A DNA stretch of 64,000 nucleotides from Bin90 sp965214635 (GTDB lineage: Bacteria; Chloroflexota; Dehalococcoidia; Lucifugimonadales; JADFKI01): positions 744,001-808,000 of the forward strand of contig OZ243964.1 of NCBI GenBank assembly GCA_965214635.1. The letters are read 5' to 3'. Positions 34,960 to 44,559 of the stretch are shown here, in pieces. The translations under genes and the position numbers were made by a program. The notes below the pieces were generated by a model. It saw nothing but the letters and a program-made list of their open reading frames with translations, had not been told where the DNA came from and searched no databases. Each line of letters starts with the position of its first letter. Positions within the stretch are counted from its first letter, which is position 1.

Positions 34960-34965
34960 TATAAT
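34960..34965 (+). promoter_or_regulatory. -10 element (TATAAT) upstream of plsY
   Basis: Perfect TATAAT but the -35 at 17 bases (TTACGC) is weak. The leader to plsY would be about 125 bases. Confidence 0.3.
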
Positions 34966-35098
34966 ATAAAAAATAAGGGCGAACGATAGGCGGCTTGTAT
35001 GCGAAATCGGGTTCGCCTATAGGCGTTCTCAATCTATGCGAATATATCTATGGCAGCCCGTCTGATAATACCGAATGTGGTTATGGGAGGTGATAGCG

Positions 35099-35755
35099 AT
35101 GATAGGCTTTGACACGACACCAGCAATCATCATATCCACTCTCATAGCGTATCTGCTGGGGGCGCTGCCGATAGCGGCGTGGGTGAGCCGGCGGCGCGGC
35201 GTGGACATATTCACGGTGGGAACGGGCTTACCGGGGGCGTCCAATGTGCGGCGTCAGGTGGGCAACCTGTCCGGGGGCATCGTCCTCGTGGGCGATATGG
35301 CGAAGGGCGCGATCGCAATCGTATCTGCACGGCTGATGCAGGTGGACGAGCTATGGCTGGTGCTGCCAAGCTTTGCCCTCGTGCTGGGGCACTGGCGCTC
35401 TATATTCACGGGATTTCGTGGCGGCGACGGGCTTTCCCCGCTGGGCGGCGCGATACTTGTGATGTTCCCGCCATACACGGGGTTCATAGCCGTGGCAATT
35501 GGCTCACTGGTAACGCTGGGCGGTCAGCGCCTGCCATACACATCGCTGCTAGGTGTGGTTGCGGCAATCGTGGCGCTGCTGTGGTTCAGCTTCAACGGCA
35601 CATTCAACAACAACATGCCAGACAAGCCCGAGCTTGCGGCAGCAATATCGGTGCTCGCGCTGATGGTGCTGGCGCACGCCCTCAGAGGCCACCGCCGCCG
35701 CAACACCCAAAGCGAGCACGACGATATGGGCGACGCAGAAGGGGCTGCAGGGTAG
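35099..35755 (+). CDS. Divergent glycerol-3-phosphate acyltransferase PlsY family protein
   Basis: A 218-residue membrane protein with about five hydrophobic helices and PlsY-type loops. It would transfer acyl from acyl-phosphate to glycerol-3-phosphate. Motif 1 is degenerate: VGTGLPGASNVRRQVG where PlsY has GSGNIGATN. Motif 2 is GHWRSIFTGFRGGDG where PlsY has GGKG, so the Lys is Asp. The start at 35099 has GGGAGG 8 bases upstream; the longer frame to 35075 is unlikely. Either an altered acyltransferase or a non-canonical paralogue. Confidence 0.75.
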   Translation: MIGFDTTPAIIISTLIAYLLGALPIAAWVSRRRGVDIFTVGTGLPGASNVRRQVGNLSGGIVLVGDMAKGAIAIVSARLMQVDELWLVLPSFALVLGHWRSIFTGFRGGDGLSPLGGAILVMFPPYTGFIAVAIGSLVTLGGQRLPYTSLLGVVAAIVALLWFSFNGTFNNNMPDKPELAAAISVLALMVLAHALRGHRRRNTQSEHDDMGDAEGAAG

Positions 35756-35966
35756 TTTTGTCCTCCGGGTAGTTTCTCCCCAGAAAATAAGCGGAGGAAC
35801 GGTAGGGGGACTCATATTCGCCGGAGTACTGCGCTACCTATCGCCATACTCGCGGTGTTTACCCCCTAACTAGGGCTGCTGCGCGCTTCGCCAACCATTT
35901 CAGCCGCATAACCCCGACATTCCTCTGAAAGAAATATCGGGATTGCGTACCGCCCACCCGTAATTG

Positions 35967-36197
35967 CTAGCCCACAGACACACTCGTAGTGGTGCGCACC
36001 ACGCCTGTGATGTGGTGGATCACCTGCGTGGTAAATTCGTGGACTAGGTTCAGGTCTTCTTCCTGCACCTCGGCTATAACATCGTATGGGCCGGTAACGC
36101 GAGATGCGTTCACCACTTTGGGGTTCTCCGCCAGCGTATTAACTACATCGCGCGAATGCCCTGTTGACACTTCAATTAGCACAAAAGCCTTGACCAC
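35967..36197 (-). CDS. Stand-alone Lrp/AsnC ligand-binding (RAM) domain protein
   Basis: A 76-residue protein corresponding to the effector-binding domain of Lrp/AsnC regulators (VKAFVLIEVSTGHSRDVV, VTGPYDVIAEVQ, VIHHITGVVRTTTS) with no DNA-binding helix-turn-helix. Such stand-alone RAM domains form amino-acid-binding oligomers and may modulate a full-length Lrp. No full-length partner is in the window. A long inverted repeat (36230-36313) lies just upstream. Confidence 0.88.
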   Translation of the reverse strand: MVKAFVLIEVSTGHSRDVVNTLAENPKVVNASRVTGPYDVIAEVQEEDLNLVHEFTTQVIHHITGVVRTTTSVSVG

Positions 36198-36229
36198 TTC
36201 CGTCTCCTTGCTACGCTGTTACACTTTTC

Positions 36230-36313
36230 TGTACGCTCGGTTCATTTCTGCCAAATCAATCTGGCTGACCAGCAAATGAATTGTAAGATTACACCCTAAT
36301 GACCGAGCGTACA
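36230..36313. repeat. Long inverted repeat (12-bp arms, 60-base interior)
   Basis: Arm TGTACGCTCGGT at 36230-36241 is the exact reverse complement of 36302-36313. With one bulge the pairing extends by CATT. An inner TTCATTT/AAATGAA pair allows a second stem. Confidence 0.7.
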
Positions 36314-36365
36314 AGTTGTGTAGAGTAGTTAGGTAGCGTTTCCATACACGCTGCAAGATGCGCTG

Positions 36366-36533
36366 ATGCGCTACAAGCCAATGTGCCAAGTCTGCGAGCT
36401 AGCGATGGCGCGCCATCACAGGTATCGCCGCACACTCATCGCCAAGTATGGCGCAAGGAGTCTGGAAATGCCCGTGCTCAGATGTGGGAAGTGCGGAGAT
36501 ATAGAGACGGGTTCTATCCTCACCCGCCACTAA
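36366..36533 (+). CDS. Candidate 55-residue zinc-ribbon-like protein
   Basis: ATG at 36366 to TAA at 36531-36533. The product has two CxxC pairs, MCQVC at residues 6-10 and RCGKCG at 39-44, separated by a basic Arg/His/Tyr-rich stretch (MARHHRYRRTLIAKYG), the layout of a small Zn ribbon. There is no clear ribosome site, the frame is open about 11 codons further upstream without a better start, and no homologue can be checked here. It could be a real small protein or the remnant of a larger gene. Confidence 0.35.
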   Translation: MRYKPMCQVCELAMARHHRYRRTLIAKYGARSLEMPVLRCGKCGDIETGSILTRH

Positions 36534-36542
36534 TGGTATAAT
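36534..36542 (+). promoter_or_regulatory. Extended -10 promoter (TGGTATAAT) for the ABM gene
   Basis: TGGTATAAT matches the extended -10 consensus TGnTATAAT exactly; no good -35. It is about 90 bases before the ABM monooxygenase start. Confidence 0.55.
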
Positions 36543-36633
36543 GCCGTTGTCCACATATTCCAACTTCGATGCATCACCCTGCATCAATGCCCAAATCGTT
36601 GTCGACTCATTGTGAATTCATAAGGAGCACGCT

Positions 36634-36975
36634 ATGCACGCCATATTCGTTACCATCAAGATAAAGCCGGGGTACGCCGAGCAGTTCATGGAAGCAAGCC
36701 TAGGCGACAGCCAAGGCTCGGTGCGCGACGAGCCGGGTTGCTTCCGATTCGACATCCTCGCCGACAAGACCGACCCGAACACCTTCTACCTGTACGAGGT
36801 GTACGCCGACGAGGATGCGCATATGAACGCTCACCGCAACGCCCCGCACTACAAGAAGTGGCGCGAGACGGTGCAAGACTGGTTCGACGGCGACACGCAG
36901 GCAATCCCGATGAACACCGTGTTCCCGTCGGACGACGGCTGGCGCGCACAAAAGCCCGGTCTGCTCAACTGGTAG
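36634..36975 (+). CDS. Antibiotic biosynthesis monooxygenase (ABM) domain protein
   Basis: A 113-residue dimeric ferredoxin-like ABM protein similar to YgiN quinol monooxygenase: IFVTIKIKPGYAEQFMEASLGD, EPGCFRFDILADKTDPNTFYLYEVYADEDAHMNAHRNAPHYKKW (split: CFRFDILAD, YLYEVYADEDAHMNAH). AAGGAG precedes the ATG by 6 bases. Cofactor-free oxidation of quinols or autoinducer-like substrates is the usual role. Confidence 0.88.
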   Translation: MHAIFVTIKIKPGYAEQFMEASLGDSQGSVRDEPGCFRFDILADKTDPNTFYLYEVYADEDAHMNAHRNAPHYKKWRETVQDWFDGDTQAIPMNTVFPSDDGWRAQKPGLLNW

Positions 36976-37027
36976 CTGAGCTGCGCCGTCTGCATCGTAT
37001 CCGCAGTGGCAGGGCGGCTACTTTACG

Positions 37028-38032
37028 CTACTTCACTTTCGGGATAACCGCTTCGCCCATCAGCGCAATCTGCCGCAGAACCTGCTCTTGCGGCATACCG
37101 GGCCACTGCATCCGGAAGATGATGTAGTTTGCGCCGAGTTCGCGCTCATAGCGGCGGATTTGCGCCACGATGTCGTCGGGCGTGCCGAGCAGGAAGCGGT
37201 CGCGCGCCAATTCCTCGTATGGCACAGCGAAACTCTCATTTCCCGGGAGCGCCTTATCCTGCCCCCATGAGGCATAGGCGGCGTACTTGCTCTCGAGATA
37301 CGGCTGGCTCTCGGCGTATGCGGTGGCGCGGTCTTCTGCCACATACATCTCGCGCATCATCGGCATTGCGGACGGCATCGGTATCCCTGCGGCGGCGGCT
37401 TCTCGGCGGTACAATTCGGTCTGCCGCGCAATCGTGGCAATCCGCGCGTGCGGGTTGATGAGCCAGGGCCAGCCCCAGTGCGCCGCCCGCCGTATAGCCG
37501 CATCGTTGTTGGCAGCGACCCATATGGGTGGGTGCGGTTTCTGTATCGGGCGCGTGGACGGCGCAACCCTCGGCACATGATAGTACTTGCCGTCGTGTTC
37601 CAGCTCATCCTCGGTCCAAAGGCGGCGCATCAGGCCCATCGCCTCGCGCATGCGCCCCACTCGCTCGCTCCGCTTGACGCCGAAAGCGGCGTACTCTTCG
37701 TCGCGATAGCCAAGCCCGATGCCGAATATGAACCGTCCATCGCATATGGCGTCCATCGTGGCGACTGTCTCTGCTAGGTCAACCGGATTGTGCAGCGGCA
37801 CGAGTATGACAGCGGCGGCGATTTCCATTTCGCCCGCATCCGCCGCCATTCGCGCAAGGAACGGCAGTGTGGCGGGCTGCTGGTAGGGAGCGGACAGGTA
37901 GTGCTGCCCAGTGGCGATTATGTCGAAGCCGGCGTCGCGCGCCGCACGCACCTGCTCGGAGCTGTCCGCCATCTGCTGCGCAAGCGAATCCTGCGGAGAA
38001 ATCTGCACACCTAAGAATATGCCTATCTTCAT
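37028..38032 (-). CDS. LLM-class flavin-dependent oxidoreductase
   Basis: A bacterial luciferase-like (TIM-barrel) monooxygenase of 334 residues: MKIGIFLGVQISPQDSLAQQ at the N terminus, VEYR-type LVPLHNPVDLAETVATMDAICDGRFIFGIGLGYRDEEYAAFG (split: LAETVATMDAICDGR, GIGLGYRDEEY) and PKPHPPIW-like QKPHPPIWVAAN. FMNH2 or F420 dependent. The ATG at 38032 has AAGGA 7 bases upstream; the upstream 68 residues of the open frame are rejected. Confidence 0.9.
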   Translation of the reverse strand: MKIGIFLGVQISPQDSLAQQMADSSEQVRAARDAGFDIIATGQHYLSAPYQQPATLPFLARMAADAGEMEIAAAVILVPLHNPVDLAETVATMDAICDGRFIFGIGLGYRDEEYAAFGVKRSERVGRMREAMGLMRRLWTEDELEHDGKYYHVPRVAPSTRPIQKPHPPIWVAANNDAAIRRAAHWGWPWLINPHARIATIARQTELYRREAAAAGIPMPSAMPMMREMYVAEDRATAYAESQPYLESKYAAYASWGQDKALPGNESFAVPYEELARDRFLLGTPDDIVAQIRRYERELGANYIIFRMQWPGMPQEQVLRQIALMGEAVIPKVK

Positions 38033-38070
38033 GTCTTGTCCTTGTGGGTAGTGTTGGCTGTAGTCGGTAA

Positions 38071-39843
38071 TTACCGGCGCCCGAACTCGGTCTCGAGGTG
38101 GCTGCTGCTCATGTGAATTATCGTCGGGCGGCCGTGCGGGCAGGTATGCGGCTGTTCGCACTGCTCGAGTTGACGCGTGAGAGCCGTCATCTCGTCGGCG
38201 CTGAGTGTTTTGCCTGCGCGTATGGCGGCGTGGCACGCAAGCGAATAGGCTGCGCGGTCAAACCACGACTCCGCTGTGCGTGACTGCGCTAGTTCGTCCA
38301 GCATATCCGCAAGCGCTGCGGCAGGGTCGGTGTCCGCCAGTATGTTTGGCACGCCGCGTATCAGATACACGCTGCCTCCGAACGGCTCGATGAGCAGCCC
38401 AAGTTCGGCGAACATCGCCTGATGCGCTTCGAGTATCTCTTGGCGATGCGGGTCAAGTTCTATGGTGAGTGGCTCCATCAGCGTCTGCGACTGAGGGTGA
38501 TTGGCGGCGGCGTCAGCCTTGATGCGCTCGAACATAACGCGCTCGTGCGCTGCATGCTGGTCTATCAGGTACAGCCCGTCCGGCCCCTCTGCCACGATGT
38601 AGGTTTGCTGGACTTGCCCAAGCACGCGCAGCATCGGCAGCGTCTGCTTGGGGGTCAGCGGCGTGTTGCCCACATCCGCGCTGCGCAGCGTCTCGTCCGG
38701 GCGTTCGCCCTGCTGCGTAAACGGCGGTTGGCGGTCGAACGGTTTCGCCGGCCAGAACGCTGACGAGCGGTGTCCATTCCCGGGTACGCCCGGATACGCC
38801 GTCCCGGTATTCGCCGGATCTCCCCTACCGCGTTGCAGCGGATGCACCGGCGAATGCGTGGTGAGCGTGTGCCGCACAGCCTGCTGTATCGCAGAGAAAA
38901 CCCTATCCCCGTTGCGAAACCGCACCTCTGCCTTCGTGGGGTGTGCGTTCACATCCACCGCATCATAGGGCAGCGATATGTTCAGCACGGCAATGGGAAA
39001 GCGCCGCTCTTTGAGGAAGCCGTGATACGCTTGTTCCAGCGCAAAGCCTAGCATGCGGCTTTGCACCCAGCGGCGGTTCACGAAGAAGCTGATGTAGCCG
39101 CGATTGGCTCTGTCCAACGACGGCTGGCTTATCATGCCCTCCACAGATACGCCGCCAATTGCATCGCCGTCTGGCTCGACGGTGAGCATCTCGGACGCGA
39201 CGCTGAGGCTGTACACCGCAGCTACGGCTTCTTGCAGGCTACCGCTGCCGGGGGTCGATATGGACGACCGCCCGGTGTTCAGCCGAAACGCCACTTCCGG
39301 ATACGCCAGCGCATAGCGCGACACTAGCGACTGGATGTGCGAGGTTTCGGTGGCAGTGGTTCGCAAGAACTTGCGGCGCGCTGGCACATTGCGAAACAGC
39401 TGCTGCACGGTCATCACGGTGCCGAGCGATGCGCCGTATTGCCGCTTATCGACGATTTCGCCCTCGCGGACTTGCAGGCGCGTGCCGCTGTCCTCGCTCT
39501 CCGCGTGGGTCGTTACCAACATTCGCGACACGGACGCAATGCTTGGCAGCGCCTCGCCGCGAAATCCGAGCGTGGTGATGGCGTCCAAATCGTTGGCGTC
39601 GGTTATCTTGCTTGTGGCGAAGCGTTGAAACGCCAGTTCAAGCTCGTCGGACGGGATGCCGCAGCCGTTGTCGGCGATGCGTATCTGTTCCACTCCGCCG
39701 CCTCTGATGTCCACGCTGATTTCGGTTGCACCGGCGTCCAGCGCATTCTCAAGCAGCTCCTTGACCACTGACGCCGGGCGCTCTATCACCTCGCCGGCGG
39801 CAATCATAGAGGACACATTGTCTGAAAGCAGTCGAATCGGCAT
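38071..39843 (-). CDS. mutL: DNA mismatch repair protein MutL with endonuclease motif
   Basis: A complete 590-residue MutL. The GHKL ATPase motifs are KELLENALDAGATEI, ADNGCGIPS and TLGFRGEALPSIASV. The C-terminal dimerisation domain has DQHAAHERVMFE, matching the DQHA(x)2E(x)4E metal-dependent nicking motif, plus ACHAAIRAGKTL and CPHGRPTI. So this MutL probably nicks DNA itself, as in bacteria without MutH. mutS is not in the window. It is 38 bases upstream of the LLM gene on the same strand. Confidence 0.96.
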   Translation of the reverse strand: MPIRLLSDNVSSMIAAGEVIERPASVVKELLENALDAGATEISVDIRGGGVEQIRIADNGCGIPSDELELAFQRFATSKITDANDLDAITTLGFRGEALPSIASVSRMLVTTHAESEDSGTRLQVREGEIVDKRQYGASLGTVMTVQQLFRNVPARRKFLRTTATETSHIQSLVSRYALAYPEVAFRLNTGRSSISTPGSGSLQEAVAAVYSLSVASEMLTVEPDGDAIGGVSVEGMISQPSLDRANRGYISFFVNRRWVQSRMLGFALEQAYHGFLKERRFPIAVLNISLPYDAVDVNAHPTKAEVRFRNGDRVFSAIQQAVRHTLTTHSPVHPLQRGRGDPANTGTAYPGVPGNGHRSSAFWPAKPFDRQPPFTQQGERPDETLRSADVGNTPLTPKQTLPMLRVLGQVQQTYIVAEGPDGLYLIDQHAAHERVMFERIKADAAANHPQSQTLMEPLTIELDPHRQEILEAHQAMFAELGLLIEPFGGSVYLIRGVPNILADTDPAAALADMLDELAQSRTAESWFDRAAYSLACHAAIRAGKTLSADEMTALTRQLEQCEQPHTCPHGRPTIIHMSSSHLETEFGRR

Positions 39844-39849
39844 AGGCGC

Positions 39850-40299
39850 TCACCCTGCGGCGGTGTCGATGTCTGCTGCTCTGCGTCCGGGTCGGTAAGC
39901 CCTGTGCTCCGAGCGCCCGCAGCGCGCGACATCGCTGATAGCCTCATATATCTCATCCATCTCGGTGTCCTTGCGGCTGCGGAAGTAGTACGGGCGGCAT
40001 ATGAAGCCACCGAACACCCGCACAATCTCCGGATGGTCGTCGATGATGAAGTCCGGATGTGGCGACACGCCGAGTTCATCGAGCGCCGCCTCATAGTTTT
40101 CCAGCGGCTTCTGGAAGATGTCCGTCACATAGTCGGCAAGCCCGAAGCGGCGTACCTCCGCCGTGCGAATGCCCACGCCTGACCATATGAAAATCCTGTG
40201 CCCGTCCGCGATGAGCTTGCGAAAAGTGTCCTCAGTGTTATGCCGCAAGCTCCCATCAGCGCCCATAATCGTGTAATCCACATCGAAGAATATGTTCAT
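39850..40299 (-). CDS. Small HAD-superfamily hydrolase-like protein
   Basis: A 149-residue HAD-like protein: catalytic DVDYT (DxDxT) at residues 6-10, motif II Ser in IFIWSGVGIRTAEV, and a distal acidic DFIIDDHPEIV (motif IV). The cap domain is minimal. It lies 6 bases upstream of mutL and is probably co-transcribed. It likely hydrolyses small phosphates; the C-terminal 30 residues are basic and disordered in appearance. Confidence 0.8.
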   Translation of the reverse strand: MNIFFDVDYTIMGADGSLRHNTEDTFRKLIADGHRIFIWSGVGIRTAEVRRFGLADYVTDIFQKPLENYEAALDELGVSPHPDFIIDDHPEIVRVFGGFICRPYYFRSRKDTEMDEIYEAISDVARCGRSEHRAYRPGRRAADIDTAAG

Positions 40300-40373
40300 A
40301 CTGCTCCATCAGGCATATAGGCTCTCGCGCATATCGCCGTTCAAGTTCTGGTTAAGATATTATCACTGCTTTA

Positions 40374-40382
40374 TGGTATCAT
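40374..40382 (+). promoter_or_regulatory. Extended -10-like element upstream of the LRR gene
   Basis: TGGTATCAT at 40374-40382, one mismatch to extended -10. It is about 60 bases before the ATG at 40443. Confidence 0.35.
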
Positions 40383-40442
40383 CGCACGGGAAGTCATAAT
40401 TTGGACTTCGGTCAATCTATCATAGCCTATAAGGAGTGCTCG

Positions 40443-43400
40443 ATGAAAAGGATTTATGTGTACATAATGGCTTTGATTGCAGGCGCACTTTTGTTCGGGG
40501 GGGGGGGGGTAAAATCCTCAGCGCTTTCGACGCCGCTGCGCCTTGGAGCGGGGACGCGGAGGCGAATCAACACGCTGCGGACTGCGCCAACGGCATCGCC
40601 GTGCCGCAGCCGCAATCGAACCCCGGGCTGGTGTCAGACTGCGCAAACCTGCTAGCGGCGCTAGACTCATTCACCAACGGCAGCTCTGTGCTGAACTGGT
40701 CGGCTAACCTACCTATCCGTCAGTGGGACGACGTAAGTGTGTACAGCACAGTAGGGACTGAAGAGCGGGTGGAAGTGTTGTATCTCAGCAGAAACCAGTT
40801 GACGGGTGAGATACCAACAGAATTGGGTAGCCTCACTAATCTGACAGGGTTGTATCTCAGCAGAAACCAATTGACGGGCGAGATACCGCCAGAGTTAGGT
40901 AACCTCACTAATCTGACAGGGTTGTACCTCGATTTCAACCAGTTGACAGGCGAGATACCGTCAGAACTGGGTAGCATCACTAACCTGAACTCGTTGGACC
41001 TCGGCTTAAATGAACTGACAGGCGAGATACCGTCAGAACTGGGTAGCCTTACTAACCTGACTGAATTGTCCCTCAGCGTAAATGAACTGACAGGCGAGAT
41101 ACCGTCAGAACTGGGTAGCCTTACTAACCTGACTGAGTTGAACCTCTGGAGCAACCAGTTGAGGGGTGAGATACCGACAGAACTAGGCAGCCTCACTAAC
41201 CTGAACTCGTTGGACCTCGGCTTAAATGAACTGACAGGCGACATACCGTCAGAACTGGGTAGCCTCACTAACCTGAACTCGTTGTCCCTCGGCGGAAATG
41301 AACTGACAGGTAAGATACCATCAGAACTAGGCAACCTCACTAACCTTGAACACTTGTACCTTGACAGAAACCAGTTGACGGGCGAGATACCGACAGAACT
41401 AGGCAGCCTTACCAACCTTGAATACTTGTTCATTAGTAACAACCAGCTAACGGGTGAGATACCGTCGGAATTAGGCAACCTCACTAATCTGATTGAGTTG
41501 TCCCTCAGCAACAACCGGCTGACGGGGTGCATACCGGCGGTGCTTTTCGATGTGGAAAGCAACGATTTGGCAGAGTTGGGGCTGCCGACCTGTGGCAGTG
41601 CGGCTAATCCTACACCAACTTCCACACCAAGACCCACGCTCACGCCCACGCCTCCGCCCGCGCTCACAGGCCAGTGCTCCAACGGCATCGCCGTGCCGCA
41701 ACCGCAATCGAACCCCGGGCTGGTGTCGGACTGCGAGAACCTACTGGCAGCGTTAGACTCATTCACGAACGGCCGCTCTGTGCTGAACTGGTCGGCTAAC
41801 CTACCTATCCGTCAGTGGGACGGCGTAACCGTAGACAGCGTAGGGTCTGCATCTCGGGTGGTATGGCTGTCCCTCACGGGCGCCCAGTTGACGGGTACGA
41901 TACCTACAGAATTAGGCAACCTCACTAGCCTGACTGAGTTGTACCTCGACATCAACCAGTTGACGGGTGGGATACCCAGAGAACTAGGAAACCTCACTAA
42001 CCTGAATGAGTTGTGGCTTGACCAAAACCAACTGACAGGCGCGATACCGTCGGAACTAGGCGATCTCACTAACCTCATAGAGCTGTCGCTTGACGAAAAC
42101 CTGTTGACAGGTGAGATACCGCCGGAGTTAGGCAGCCTCAATAACCTTGTATGGTTGCTTCTCGACTACAACCAGCTGACGGGCGAGATACCGCCAGAGC
42201 TAGGCAGTCTTACTAATGTTGAACGGTTTTACCTTGATAACAACCAGTTGACGGGCGAAATACCGACGGAGTTGGGCAGTCTTACTAACCTTCAACGGTT
42301 GAGACTTCATACCAACCAGCTGACGGGCGAGATCCCGACGGAGTTGAGCAACCTATCTAACCTTGAACGGTTGCAGCTCAGTGACAACCAGTTATCGGGC
42401 GAGATACCAGCATGGTTAGGCAGCCTTACTAACCTGACTAGGTTGTGGATCAGTCGCAACGAACTGACGGGTGAGATACCAGCAGAACTGGGCAGCCTCA
42501 CTAATCTGGATAGTTTGTCCCTCTGGGGCAACCAGTTGACGGGCGAGATCCCGTCGGAATTGGGCAGCCTCACTAACCTGACAGACTTGTGGATCAGTAC
42601 CAACCAGCTGACAGGTGAGATACCGGCGGAGTTGGGCAATCTCACTAATCTGAATGACTTGTCCCTCTGGGGCAACCAGTTGACGGGTGAGATACCGCCG
42701 GAGTTAGGCAACCTCACTAACCTGTATGAATTGTCCCTCAGTAGCAACGAACTGACGGGCGAGATACCGACGGAGTTGGGCAGCCTCACTAACCTGACAT
42801 TGTTGCACCTCTGGGGCAACGAGTTGACAGGCGAGATCCCGGCAGAACTGGGTATCCTTACTAATCTGACTGAGTTGTCTCTCAGCGACAACAAGTTGAC
42901 GGGAAAGATCCCAGCGGAGTTGGGCAATCTCACTAACCTGACTGAATTGCACCTCTGGGGCAACCAGTTGACCGGTGAGATACCGGCATGGCTAGGCAGC
43001 CTCACTAACCTGACTGAATTGTCCCTTAGTAGCAACCAGTTAACGGGTGAGATACCAGCGGAACTAGGCAGCACTAACCTGCAACATTTGTCCCTCTGGG
43101 GCAACGAACTGACGGGCGAGATACCAGCAGAACTGGGTAGCCTTGATAATCTGACTGAGTTGTGGCTCGGTGAAAATCAGTTGGTGGGTGAGATACCGAC
43201 GGAGTTGGGCAACCTTACTAACCTGACATGGTTGGATCTAATCAATAACCAGTTGACGGGTAGGATACCAGCAGAACTGGGCAGTCTCACTAACCTTGAA
43301 CGATTGAGACTTAATACCAACCAGTTGATAGGTGAGATACCGATAGAACTAGGTAGCCTCACTAACCTTGAACACTTGGAACTCATCGAAAACCAGTTAA

Positions 43401-44533
43401 CGGGCGAGATCCCTTCGGAGTTGGGCAGCCTCACTAACCTTGAGCAGCTGTACCTCCACACCAACCAGTTGACCGGAGAGATACCCACAGAACTAGGCAG
43501 CCTCACAAACCTGACTAATTTGTTTGTTGATGCCAACCAGTTGACGGGAGAGATACCAGCAGAGTTAGGTAACCTCACTAACCTAATTAGGTTAGGGGTC
43601 AGCTTCAACCAGTTGACAGGTGAGATACCAGCAGAGTTAGGTAACCTGACTAATCTGACTGAGTTGTTGCTAGACACCAATCAGTTGACGGGTGAAATAC
43701 CGTCAGAGTTGGGCAACCTCACTAACCTTGAACGATTGCAACTCAGCAACAACCAGTTGACGGGGTGCATACCGGCGGCGCTGCTTAGTGTGGCTGAGAA
43801 CGATTTGGCGCAGTTGGGGCTGCCGTCCTGCGATGGCACGGCTATCCCTACGCCTATTGCCACTCCGACACCCGTACCCGCTCTCACACCAGTTCCCACA
43901 TCCGTACCGCCCACGCCCACGCCCACACCTGTATCCACGCGGGCACCGGCTCAACCGCAAACCATCGCGCATATCGAGCGCATCTCGCAGGCAGGGTTCA
44001 CATACGACGGGAGGGAGCGATACGAAAAGGTGAACGAACTCTGCGCGAGCGCCCTTGCCGATGCACGCTCAGTCAGTTTCCTTGATGTGAGCGACACCGA
44101 GCGCGTCGCCATCCTGACCATTCAGTGGGTGTGTTACGACGCGGCGGACAAGCTAGGGTCGGGCGTTACGCCGCCCACACGCACGCCGACTGTGCCAGCC
44201 ACATCGACGCCAACACCAACGCGCACTCCCGCTCCGGGAGAAACGCCCACATCGACGCCAACGCCGACACCGACGCCCGCTCCGGGCGAAACGCCCATAT
44301 CCACGACCACACCAACACCGACCGCAACCGTCGTGCCGATTAGTACGCCTGAGAAGGTGTGCGAGTATCATGACGAACCCTCGGACACGCCGCTCATCAA
44401 GGGTCGCACGCTGTCAAACACAAAGTACTACTACACACCCGACCATCGGCTCTATGACCGCAGGTTCATAGTTGAGCGCTGGTTCTGCACGGTGGCAGAG
44501 GCAGAAGCCGCGGGCTACATACCGCATCCATAG
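40443..44533 (+). CDS. Exported LRR protein, family member 1, out of frame at a G13 tract
   Basis: The authentic start is ATG 40443 (AAGGAG 6 bases upstream), giving MKRIYVYIMALIAGALLF as in the paralogues. A run of 13 G (40497-40509) then puts the body in another frame; 11 or 14 G would restore one reading frame. The body has an N-cap (CANGIAVPQPQSNPG...LNWSANLPIRQWD), 11 LRRs, a Pro/Thr linker, a second N-cap, 27 LRRs of plant-type LTGEIPxELGxLTNL, TP-rich linkers, and the family C-terminal module (SQAGFTYDG...ERWFCTVAEAEAAGYIP). If the tract is real this copy is OFF. A GTG at 40436 could start the long frame but lacks a signal peptide. Confidence 0.8.
40497..40509 (+). repeat. G13 homopolymer in signal-peptide coding region
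   Basis: Thirteen consecutive G directly after codon 18 of MKRIYVYIMALIAGALLF. It is the point where the coding frame shifts. Confidence 0.95.
40790..41535 (+). repeat. 72-bp tandem LRR-coding repeats, block 1
   Basis: About 11 units of 24 codons, consensus NxLTGEIPxELGxLTNLxxLxL. Confidence 0.85.
41880..43775 (+). repeat. 72-bp tandem LRR-coding repeats, block 2
   Basis: About 27 units; one unit near 43066-43075 is shortened by two codons (AELGS-TNLQHL). The last unit ends LTGCIPAALLS. Confidence 0.85.
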
Positions 44534-44559
44534 CAGCTGGCGATAACCGCCGATGAAGA

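Larger units (their letters stand above)
34783..35098. other. Intergenic region with nested inverted repeats, 316 bases
   Basis: It contains a 13-bp hairpin nested in a wider 11-bp inverted repeat (34821-34906), an AT-rich stretch with TATAAT at 34960-34965, and the leader of plsY. No gene seen. Confidence 0.5.
36198..36633. other. Intergenic region with long inverted repeat and a short zinc-ribbon-like frame
   Basis: 436 bases. Contents: a 12-bp perfect inverted repeat 36230-36241/36302-36313 with an inner TTCATTT/AAATGAA pair, a 55-codon frame at 36366-36533 with two CxxC pairs, and an extended -10 promoter at 36534-36542. Confidence 0.5.

Noticed and set aside
40401..40655. Separate 84-residue gene at the start of the LRR gene
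   Set aside because: Its first 18 codons after ATG 40443 are the family signal peptide; the rest is the wrong frame after the G tract.
40720..41766. Long minus-strand open frames opposite the LRR arrays (also 42307-43104, 43177-43680, 58164-59243, 59244-60005)
   Set aside because: They mirror the 72-bp repeat on the other strand and lack ribosome sites; no real protein pattern.
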